From Gymnothorax reevesii (Eukaryota > Chordata > Actinopteri > Anguilliformes > Muraenidae), in assembly GCA_029721435.1 (NCBI GenBank), contig CM056584.1, positions 7,956,395 to 8,020,394 on the forward strand: a DNA stretch of 64,000 nucleotides, read 5' to 3'. The notes beneath the pieces were generated by a model. That model did no database searches and was not told the origin of the DNA. It saw only the letters and a list, made by a program, of their open reading frames with translations. Positions 54,101 through 64,000 of this stretch are shown here, piece after piece. The stretch's first letter is position 1; every line of letters starts with the position of its first letter. A program made the translations under genes and the position numbers.

Positions 54101-54349
54101 GTCCTCTATGATTGGAGTATGGGATCAGATGGCATTTCAGCTTCACCCTGCTTGTGTAAAATAGAAATTGAGTGACGTTAATGTTTGAATGCTAATGCTA
54201 ATATGCTAATGCTAGTGATCTAATGTGAGTGCTAATATCTGGTCATTTTCATACTGTACGTGTCCTCTATGATGTTAGTATGAGATCAGATGGCATTTCT
54301 CCTTCACCCTTCTTGCATTATAAGCAAATTGAGTAATGTTAATGTTTCG

Positions 54350-54391
54350 ATGCTAATGCTAACATGCTGATGCTAACATGCTAATGCTAGC
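54350..54391. repeat. 14-bp sub-unit x3, class a
   Basis: Partner of 46271 at offset 8079, in copy 2. Confidence 0.95.
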
Positions 54392-57300
54392 AATCTAATG
54401 TGAGTGCTAATACCTGGTCATTTTCATACTGTACATGTCCTCTATGATGGGAGTATGGGATCAGATGGCATTTCAGCTTAACCCTGCTTGTGTAAAATGG
54501 AAATTGAGTGACGTTAATGTTTGAATGCTAATGCTAACATGCTAATGCTAGCGATCTAATGTGAGTGCTAATATCTGGTCATTTTCTTTCTGTAAGTGTC
54601 CTCTATGATGTTAGTATGAGATCAGATGGCATTTCTCCTTCACCCTTCTTGTGTTATAAGCAAATTGAGTAATGTTAATGTTTCAATGCTAATGCTAACA
54701 TGCTGATGCTAGCAATCTAATGTGAGTGCTAATACCTGGTCATTTTCATACTGTACATGTCTTCTATGATGGGAGTATGGGATCAGATGGCATTTCAGCT
54801 TAACCCTGCTTGTGTAAAATAGAAATTGAGTGACGTTAATGTTTGAATGCTAATGCTAACATGCTAATGCTAGCGATCTAATGTGAGTGCTAATATCTGG
54901 TCATTTTCATCCTGTAAGTGTCCTCTATGATGTTAGTATGAGATCAGATGGCATTTCAGCTTAACCCTTCTTGTATAATAAAAAAATTGAGTAATGTTAA
55001 TGTTTAAATGCTAATGCTAACCTGCTAATGCTAGCGATCTAATGTGAGTGCTAATATCTGGTCATTTTCATACTATACGTGTCCTCTATAATGTTAATAG
55101 GAGATCAGATGGCATTTCAGCTTAACCCTTCTTGTGTAAAATGGAAATTGAGTGACATTAATGTTTTAATACTCATGCTAACATGCTAATGCTATCGATC
55201 TAATGTGAGTGCTAATATCTGGTCATTTTCATACTGTACGTGTCCTCTATGATGGGAGTATTGGATCAGATGGCATTTCAGCTTAACCCTGCTTGTGTAA
55301 AATAAAAATTGAGTGACGTTAATGTTTGAATGCTAATGCTAACATGCTAATGCTAGCGATCTAATGTGAGTGCTAATATCTGGTCATTTTCATACTGTAC
55401 GTGTCCTCCATGATGTTAAAAGGAGATCAGATGGCATTTCAACTTAACCCTTCTTGTATAATAAAAAAATTGAGTAATGTTAATGTTTAAATGCTAATGC
55501 TAACATGCTAATTCTAGAGATCTAATGTCAGTTCTAATATCTTGTCATTTCCATACTCTACCTGTCCTCTATGATGTAAATAGGAGATCAGATGGCATTT
55601 CAGCTTAACCCTTCTTGTGTAAAATGGAAATTGAGTGACATTAATGTTTTAATACTAATGCTAACATGCTAATGCTAGCGATCTAATGTGAGTGCTAATA
55701 TCTGGTCATTTTCGTACTGTACGTGTCCTCTATGATGGGAGTATGGGATCACATGGCATTTCAGCTTAACCCTGCTTGTGTAAAATGGAAATTGAGTGAA
55801 GTTAATGTTTGAATACTAATGCTAACATGCTAATGCTAGCGATCTAATGTGAGTTCTAATATCTGGTCATTTTCATACTACACGTGTCCTCAATGATGTT
55901 AATAGGAGATCAGATGGCATTTCAGCTTAACCCTTCTTGTTTAAAATGGAAATTGAGTGATGTTAATGTTTAAATGCTAATGCTAACATGCTAATGCTAG
56001 CGCTCTAATGTGAGTGCTAATATGTGGTCATTTTCATACTGTACGTGTCCTCTATAAGGGGAATATGGGATCAGATGGCATTTCAGCTTAACCCTGTTTG
56101 TGTAAAATGGAAATTGAGTGACGTTAATGTTTAAATGCTAATGCTAACATGCAAATGCTAGCGATCTAATGTGAGTGCTAATATCTGGTCATTTTCTTAC
56201 TGTACGTGTCCTCTATGATGTTAATAGGAGATCAGATGGCATTTCAGCTTAACCTTGCTTGTGTAAAATGGAAATTGAGTGACGTTCATGTTTTAATGCT
56301 AATGCTAACATGCTAATGCTAGTGATCTAATGTGAGTGCTAATACCTGGTCATTTTCATACTGCACATGTCCTCTATGATGGGAGTATAAGATCAGATGG
56401 CTTTTCAGCTTAACCCTGCTTGTGTAAAATGGAAATTGAGTGACGTTAATGTTTGAATGCTAATGCTAACATGCTAATGCTAGCGATCTAATGTGAGTTC
56501 TAATATCTGGTCATTTTCATACCATACGTTTCTTCTATGATGTTAATAGGAGATCAGATGGCATTTCAGCTTAACCCTGCTTGTGTACAATGGAAATTTA
56601 GTGACGTTACTGTTTGAATGCTAATGCTAACATGCTAATTCTAGCGATCTAATGTGAGTGCTAATTTCTGGTCATTTTCATACTACACGTGTCCTCTATG
56701 ATATTAATAGGAGATCAGATGGCATTTCAGCTTAACCCTTCTTGTTTAAAATGGAAATTGAGTGATGTTAATGTTTAAATGCTAATGCTAACATGCTAAT
56801 GCTAGCGATCTAATGTGAGTGCTAATATCTGGTCATTTTCATACTGTACGTGTCCTCTATGATGGGAATATGGGATCAGATGGCATTTCAGCTTAACCCT
56901 GTTTGTGTAAAATGGAAATTGAGTGACATTAATGTTTAAATGCTAATGCTAACATGCAAATGCTAGCGATCTAATGTGAGTGCTAATATCTGGTCATTTT
57001 CATACTGTACGTGTCCTCTATGATGTTAATAGGAGATCAGATGGCATTTCAGCTTAACCCTGCTTGTGTACAATGGAAATTTAGTGATGTTAATGTTTGA
57101 ATGCTAATGCTAACATGCTAATTCTAGCGATCTAATGTGAGTGCTAATATCTGGTCATTTTCATACTACACGTGTCCTCTATGATATTAATAGGAGATCA
57201 GATGGCATTTCAGCTTCACCCTTCTTGTTTAAAATGGAAATTGAGTGATGTTAATGTTTAAATGCTAATGCTAACATGCTAATGCTAGCGCTCTAATGTG

Positions 57301-59193
57301 AGTGCTAATATGTGGTCATTTTCATACTGTACGTGTCCTCTATGATGGGAATATGGGATCAGATGGCATTTCAGCTTAACCCTGTTTGTGTAAAATGGAA
57401 ATTGAGTGACGTTAATGTTTAAATGCTAATGCTAACATGCAAATGCTAGCTATCTAATGTGAGTGCTAATATCTGGTCATTTTCATACTGTACGTGTCCT
57501 CGATGATGGGAGTATTGGATCAGATGGCATTTCAGCTTAACCCTGCTTGTGTAAAATAGAAATTGAGTGACGTTAATGTTTGAATGCTAATGCTAACATG
57601 CTTATGCTAGCGATCTAATGTGAGTGCTAATATCTGGTCATTTTCATACTATACGTGCCCTCTATAATGTTAATAGGAGATCAGATGGCATTTCAGCTTA
57701 ACCCTTCTTGTGTAAAATGGAAATTGAGTGACATTAATGTTTTAATACTCATGCTAACATGCTTATGCTATCGATCTAATGTGAGTGCTAATATCTGGTC
57801 ATTTTCATACTGTACGTGTCCTCTATGATGGGAGTATTGGATCAGATGGCATTTCAGCTTAACCCTGCTTGTGTAAAATAAAAATTGAGTGACGTTAATG
57901 TTTGAATGCTAATGCTAACATGCTAATGCTAGCGATCTAATGTGAGTGCTAATATCTGGTCATTTTCATACTGTACGTGTCCTCCATGATGTTAAAAGGA
58001 GATCAGATGGCATTTCAACTTAACCCTTCTTGTATAATAAAAAAATTGAGTAATGTTAATGTTTAAATGCTAATGCTAACATGCTAATTCTAGAGATCTA
58101 ATGTCAGTTCTAATATCTGGTCATTTCCATACTCTACCTGTCCTCTATGATGTTAATAGGAGATCAGATGGCATTTCAGCCTAACCCTTCTTGTTTAAAA
58201 TGGAAATTGAGTGATGTTAATGTTTAAATGCTAATGCTAACATGCTAATGCTAGCGCTCTAATGTGAGTGCTAATATCTGGTCATTTTCATACTGTACGT
58301 GTCCTCTATGATGGGAATATGGGATCAGATGGCATTTCAGCTTAACCCTGTTTGTGTAAAATGGAAATTGAGTGACATTAATGTTTAAATGCTAATGCTA
58401 ACATGCAAATGCTAGCGATCTAATGTGAGTGCTAATATCTGGTCATTTTCATACTGTACGTGTCCTCTATGATGTTAATAGGAGATCAGATGGCATTTCA
58501 GCTTAACCCTGCTTGTGTACAATGGAAATTTAGTGACGTTAATGTTTGAATGCTAATGCTAACATGCTAATTCTAGCGATCTAATGTGAGTGCTAATATC
58601 TGGTCATTTTCATACTACACGTGTCCTCTATGATATTAATAGGAGATCAGATGGCATTTCAGCTTCACCCTTCTTGTTTAAAATGGAAATTGAGTGATGT
58701 TAATGTTTAAATGCTAATGCTAACATGCTAATGCTAGCGCTCTAATGTGAGTGCTAATATCTGGTCATTTTCTTTCTGTAAGTGTCCTCTATGATGTTAG
58801 TATGAGATCAGATGGCATTTCTCCTTCACCCTTCTTGTGTTATAAGCAAATTGAGTAATGTTAATGTTTCAATGCTAATGCTAACATGCTGATGCTAGCA
58901 ATCTAATGTGAGTGCTAATACCTGGTCATTTTCATACTGTACATGTCTTCTATGATGGGAGTATGGGATCAGATGGCATTTCAGCTTAACCCTGCTTGTG
59001 TAAAATAGAAATTGAGTGACGTTAATGTTTGAATGCTAATGCTAACATGCTAATGCTAGCGATCTAATGTGAGTGCTAATATCTGGTCATTTTCATACTG
59101 TAAGTGTCCTCTATGATGGGAGTATGGGATCAGATGGCATTTCTCCTTCACCCTTCTTGTATTATAAGCAAATTGGGTAATGTTAATGTTTCA

Positions 59194-59235
59194 ATGCTAA
59201 TGCTAACATGCTGATGCTAACATGCTAATGCTAGC
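59194..59235. repeat. 14-bp sub-unit x3, class c
   Basis: Partner of 51115 at offset 8079; precedes the AACGCTG marker of copy 3. Confidence 0.95.
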
Positions 59236-59326
59236 AATCTAATGTGAGTGCTAATACCTGGTCATTTTCATACTGTACATGTCTTCTATGATGGGAGTAT
59301 GGGATCAGATGGCATTTCAGCTTAAC

Positions 59327-62300
59327 GCTGCTTGTGTAAAATAGAAATTGAGTGACGTTAATGTTTGAATGCTAATGCTAACATGCTTATGATAGCGATC
59401 TAATGTGAGTTCTAATATCTGGTCATTTTCATACTATACGTGTCCTCTCTGATGTTAATAGGAGATCAGATGGCATTTCAGCTCAACCCTTTTTGTGTAA
59501 AATGGAAATTGAGTGACATTAATGTTTTAATACTAATGCTAACATGCTAATGCTAGCGATCTAATGTGAGTGCTAATATCTGGTCATTTTCATACTGTAC
59601 GTGTCCTCTATGATGGGAGTATTGGATCAGATGGCATTTCAGCTTAACCCTGCTTGTGTAAAATAGAAATTGAGTGATGTTAATGTTTGAATGCTAATGC
59701 TAACATGCTAATGCTAGCGATCTAATGTGAGTTCTAATATCTGGTCATTTTCATACTACACGTGTCCTCAATGATGTTAATAGGAGATCAGATGGCATTT
59801 CAGCTTAACCCTTCTTGTTTAAAATGGAAATTGAGTGATGTTAATGTTTAAATGCTAATGCTAACATGCTAATGCTAGCGCTCTAATGTGAGTGCTAATA
59901 TGTGGTCATTTTCATACTGTACGTGTCCTCTATAAGGGGAATATGGGATCAGATGGCATTTCAGCTTAACCCTGTTTGTGTAAAATGGAAATTGAGTGAC
60001 GTTAATGTTTAAATGCTAATGCTAACATGCAAATGCTAGCGATCTAATGTGAGTGCTAATATCTGGTCATTTTCTTACTGTACGTGTCCTCTATGATGTT
60101 AATAGGAGATCAGATGGCATTTCAGCTTAACCTTGCTTGTGTAAAATGGAAATTGAGTGACGTTCATGTTTTAATGCTAATGCTAACATGCTAATGCTAG
60201 TGATCTAATGTGAGTGCTAATACCTGGTCATTTTCATACTGCACATGTCCTCTATGATGGGAGTATAAGATCAGATGGCTTTTCAGCTTAACCCTGCTTG
60301 TGTAAAATGGAAATTGAGTGACGTTAATGTTTGAATGCTAATGCTAACATGCTAATGCTAGCGATCTAATGTGAGTTCTAATATCTGGTCATTTTCATAC
60401 CATACGTGTCTTCTATGATGTTAATAGGAGATCAGATGGCATTTCAGCTTAACCCTGCTTGTGTACAATGGAAATTTAGTGACGTTACTGTTTGAATGCT
60501 AATGCTAACATGCTAATTCTAGCGATCTAATGTGAGTGCTAATTTCTGGTCATTTTCATACTACACGTGTCCTCTATGATATTAATAGGAGATCAGATGG
60601 CATTTCAGCCTAACCCTTCTTGTTTAAAATGGAAATTGAGTGATGTTAATGTTTAAATGCTAATGCTAACATGCTAATGCTAGCGCTCTAATGTGAGTGC
60701 TAATATCTGGTCATTTTCATACTGTACGTGTCCTCTATGATGGGAATATGGGATCAGATGGCATTTCAGCTTAACCCTGTTTGTGTAAAATGGAAATTGA
60801 GTGACATTAATGTTTAAATGCTAATGCTAACATGCAAATGCTAGCGATCTAATGTGAGTGCTAATATCTGGTCATTTTCATACTGTACGTGTCCTCTATG
60901 ATGTTAATAGGAGATCAGATGGCATTTCAGCTTAACCCTGCTTGTGTACAATGGAAATTTAGTGACGTTAATGTTTGAATGCTAATGCTAACATGCTAAT
61001 TCTAGCGATCTAATGTGAGTGCTAATATCTGGTCATTTTCATACTACACGTGTCCTCTATGATATTAATAGGAGATCAGATGGCATTTCAGCTTCACCCT
61101 TCTTGTTTAAAATGGAAATTGAGTGATGTTAATGTTTAAATGCTAATGCTAACATGCTAATGCTAGCGCTCTAATGTGAGTGCTAATATGTGGTCATTTT
61201 CATACTGTACGTGTCCTCTATGATGGGAATATGGGATCAGATGGCATTTCAGCTTAACCCTGTTTGTGTAAAATGGAAATTGAGTGACGTTAATGTTTAA
61301 ATGCTAATGCTAACATGCAAATGCTAGCTATCTAATGTGAGTGCTAATATCTGGTCATTTTCATACTGTACGTGTCCTCGATGATGGGAGTATTGGATCA
61401 GATGGCATTTCAGCTTAACCCTGCTTGTGTAAAATAGAAATTGAGTGACGTTAATGTTTGAATGCTAATGCTAACATGCTTATGCTAGCGATCTAATGTG
61501 AGTTCTAATATCTGGTCATTTTCATACTATACGTGTCCTCTCTGATGTTAATAGGAGATCAAATGGGATCTCAGCTCAACCCTTTTTGTGTAAAATGGAA
61601 ATTGAGTGACATTAATGTTTTAATACTAATGCTAACATGCTAATGCTAGCGATCTAATGTGAGTGCTAATATCTGGTCATTTTCATACTGTACGTGTCCT
61701 CTATGATGGGAGTATTGGATCAGATGGCATTTCAGCTTAACCCTGCTTGTGTAAAATAGAAATTGAGTGACGTTAATGTTTGAATGCTAATGCTAACATG
61801 CTAATGCTAGCGATCTAATGTGAGTTCTAATATCTGGTCATTTTCATACTATACGTGTCCTCTATGATGTTAATAGGAGATCAGATGGCATTTCAGCTTA
61901 ACCCTTCTTGTTTTAAATGGAAATTGAGTGATGTTAATGTTTAAATGCTAATGCTAACATGCTAATGCTAGCGCTCTAATGTGAGTGCTAATATGTGGTC
62001 ATTTTCATACTGTACGTGTCCTCTATGATGGGAGTATGGGATCAGATGGCATTTCAGCTTAACCCTGCTTGTGGAAAAATGGAAATTGAGTGAAGTTAAT
62101 GTTGGAATACTAATGCTAACATGCTTATGCTAGCAATCTATTGTGAGTGCCAATATCTGGTGATTTTCATACTGTACGTGTCCTCTATGATTGGAGTATG
62201 GGATCAGATGGCATTTCAGCTTCACCCTGCTTGTGTAAAATAGAAATTGAGTGACGTTAATGTTTGAATGCTAATGCTAATATGCTAATGCTAGTGATCT

Positions 62301-64000
62301 AATGTGAGTGCTAATATCTGGTCATTTTCATACTGTACGTGTCCTCTATGATGTTAGTATGAGATCAGATGGCATTTCTCCTTCACCCTTCTTGCATTAT
62401 AAGCAAATTGAGTAATGTTAATGTTTCGATGCTAATGCTAACATGCTGATGCTAACATGCTAATGCTAGCAATCTAATGTGAGTGCTAATACCTGGTCAT
62501 TTTCATACTGTACATGTCCTCTATGATGGGAGTATGGGATCAGATGGCATTTCAGCTTAACCCTGCTTGTGTAAAATGGAAATTGAGTGACGTTAATGTT
62601 TGAATGCTAATGCTAACATGCTAATGCTAGCGATCTAATGTGAGTGCTAATATCTGGTCATTTTCTTTCTGTAAGTGTCCTCTATGATGTTAGTATGAGA
62701 TCAGATGGCATTTCTCCTTCACCCTTCTTGTGTTATAAGCAAATTGAGTAATGTTAATGTTTCAATGCTAATGCTAACATGCTGATGCTAGCAATCTAAT
62801 GTGAGTGCTAATACCTGGTCATTTTCATACTGTACATGTCTTCTATGATGGGAGTATGGGATCAGATGGCATTTCAGCTTAACCCTGCTTGTGTAAAATA
62901 GAAATTGAGTGACGTTAATGTTTGAATGCTAATGCTAACATGCTAATGCTAGCGATCTAATGTGAGTGCTAATATCTGGTCATTTTCATCCTGTAAGTGT
63001 CCTCTATGATGTTAGTATGAGATCAGATGGCATTTCAGCTTAACCCTTCTTGTATAATAAAAAAATTGAGTAATGTTAATGTTTAAATGCTAATGCTAAC
63101 CTGCTAATGCTAGCGATCTAATGTGAGTGCTAATATCTGGTCATTTTCATACTATACGTGTCCTCTATAATGTTAATAGGAGATCAGATGGCATTTCAGC
63201 TTAACCCTTCTTGTGTAAAATGGAAATTGAGTGACATTAATGTTTTAATACTCATGCTAACATGCTAATGCTATCGATCTAATGTGAGTGCTAATATCTG
63301 GTCATTTTCATACTGTACGTGTCCTCTATGATGGGAGTATTGGATCAGATGGCATTTCAGCTTAACCCTGCTTGTGTAAAATAAAAATTGAGTGACGTTA
63401 ATGTTTGAATGCTAATGCTAACATGCTAATGCTAGCGATCTAATGTGAGTGCTAATATCTGGTCATTTTCATACTGTACGTGTCCTCCATGATGTTAAAA
63501 GGAGATCAGATGGCATTTCAACTTAACCCTTCTTGTATAATAAAAAAATTGAGTAATGTTAATGTTTAAATGCTAATGCTAACATGCTAATTCTAAAGAT
63601 CTAATGTCAGTTCTAATATCTTGTCATTTCCATACTCTACCTGTCCTCTATGATGTAAATAGGAGATCAGATGGCATTTCAGCTTAACCCTTCTTGTGTA
63701 AAATGGAAATTGAGTGACATTAATGTTTTAATACTAATGCTAACATGCTAATGCTAGCGATCTAATGTGAGTGCTAATATCTGGTCATTTTCGTACTGTA
63801 CGTGTCCTCTATGATGGGAGTATGGGATCAGATGGCATTTCAGCTTAACCCTGCTTGTGTAAAATGGAAATTGAGTGAAGTTAATGTTTGAATACTAATG
63901 CTAACATGCTAATGCTAGCGATCTAATGTGAGTTCTAATATCTGGTCATTTTCATACTACACGTGTCCTCAATGATGTTAATAGGAGATCAGATGGCATT
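59327..64000. repeat. 8079-bp HOR unit, copy 3 (cut by window end)
   Basis: This partial copy matches copy 2 at offset 8079 to the last base. Differences I found are T at 61914 (A at 53835), A at 63596 (G at 55517) and G at 63831, where both earlier copies have C (47673 and 55752). The G at 63831 is the usual satellite base, so either this copy keeps the older state or the C was shared by copies 1 and 2 only. Confidence 0.92.
62429..62470. repeat. 14-bp sub-unit x3, class a
   Basis: Partner of 54350 at offset 8079, in copy 3; the last 175-bp monomer in the window. Confidence 0.95.

Larger units (their letters stand above)
51248..59326. repeat. 8079-bp HOR unit, copy 2
   Basis: This copy is almost identical to copy 1. 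Checking line by line, I found only two substitutions in the compared parts: C at 57658 for T at 49579, and T at 57764 for A at 49685. Even rare private changes are shared: CACATGG at 47671 and 55750, CATACGTTTC near 48446 and 56525, and AACCTGC near 46940 and 55019. That is above 99.9% identity across 50 monomers, whereas neighbouring monomers within a unit differ at many positions. Confidence 0.93.
1..64000. repeat. 161-bp satellite DNA array filling the whole window
   Basis: The window is a head-to-tail array of a 161-bp monomer with no interruption. The word GATCAG recurs at 122, 283, 444, 605, 780, 941, 1102 and so on to 63987. The total spacing (63,865 bp) equals 395 monomers of 161 bp, plus 19 extra 14-bp sub-units, plus a net 4 bp from single-base indels (gains near 2597, 37003, 42021, 45913, 53992 and 62070; losses near 1686 and 40023). 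All monomers have the same orientation. Both window ends fall inside a monomer, so neither flank of the array is visible. No transposon, unique spacer, gene or RNA gene interrupts it. In the consensus, no frame on either strand stays open beyond about 50 codons; because 161 is not a multiple of 3, every frame meets the stop-rich part. A (peri)centromeric or heterochromatic role is inferred from type and purity, not shown. Confidence 0.98.

Noticed and set aside
1..64000. CRISPR array
   Set aside because: The direct repeats are regular but have no unique spacers; the full 161-bp period is repeated, and no cas-like gene is present.
1..64000. Protein-coding tandem repeats
   Set aside because: The monomer is rich in TAA, TGA and TAG, and 161 is not a multiple of 3. 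In the consensus the longest open stretch I found is about 37 codons on the plus strand and 47 on the minus strand.
42585..64000. Assembly artefact as the sole cause of the 8079-bp repeats
   Set aside because: It cannot be ruled out without reads, but each copy has its own substitutions (57658, 57764, 61914, 63596, 63831), which argues for real separate copies.

Overview
The whole 64,000-base window is one uninterrupted tandem satellite DNA array. I see no gene, RNA gene, transposon or unique sequence in it. The basic monomer is 161 bp and about 39% GC by my hand count of one consensus copy. Nineteen monomers are 175 bp because they carry one extra 14-bp sub-unit. The constant word GATCAG first appears at 122 and last at 63987. 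That span of 63,865 bp equals 395 x 161 + 19 x 14 + 4, and the remaining 4 bp are explained by seven small indels I could locate. The array therefore holds about 397 monomers, all in the same orientation, and it runs off both ends of the window.

The organism is a eukaryote. Short blocks built from ATGCTAATGCTAAC-like words are, from memory, common in teleost fish genomes, so a fish (peri)centromeric or other heterochromatic satellite is my best guess. I could not check this against any database. Nothing in the window fixes the species or the chromosomal position.

Above the monomer there is strong nested higher-order repeat (HOR) structure. From left to right: (1) 1 to ~1930, the tail of an HOR unit, related to ~10.35-12 kb; (2) ~1930-16315 and ~16316-27627, two copies of a large unit, the first about 3.07 kb longer because it contains an internal tandem duplication (~4740-7812 and ~7813-10885); (3) ~27628-28110, a junction; (4) from 28111 onward, six successive units phased by a private AACGCTG variant, with lengths 6146, 5020, 3892, 8079, 8079 and at least 4674 bp (cut by the window end). 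The last three are nearly identical: I spotted two substitutions between the two full 8079-bp copies and three more in the partial third. The 8079-bp unit is itself a mosaic of shifted copies of older blocks.

Monomers differ mostly at a few fixed places: three CpG sites that decay to TpG or CpA, the ATGCTA/14-bp sub-repeat block, and the segment after CTCTATGAT. Each monomer carries two ATGCTAAT words, an octamer (POU-factor) site variant. At regular HOR positions one of them becomes the canonical ATGCAAAT. The picture is a young, actively homogenised satellite growing by unequal exchange at several scales. Consensus reading frames close within about 50 codons on both strands, so I annotate no coding sequence.
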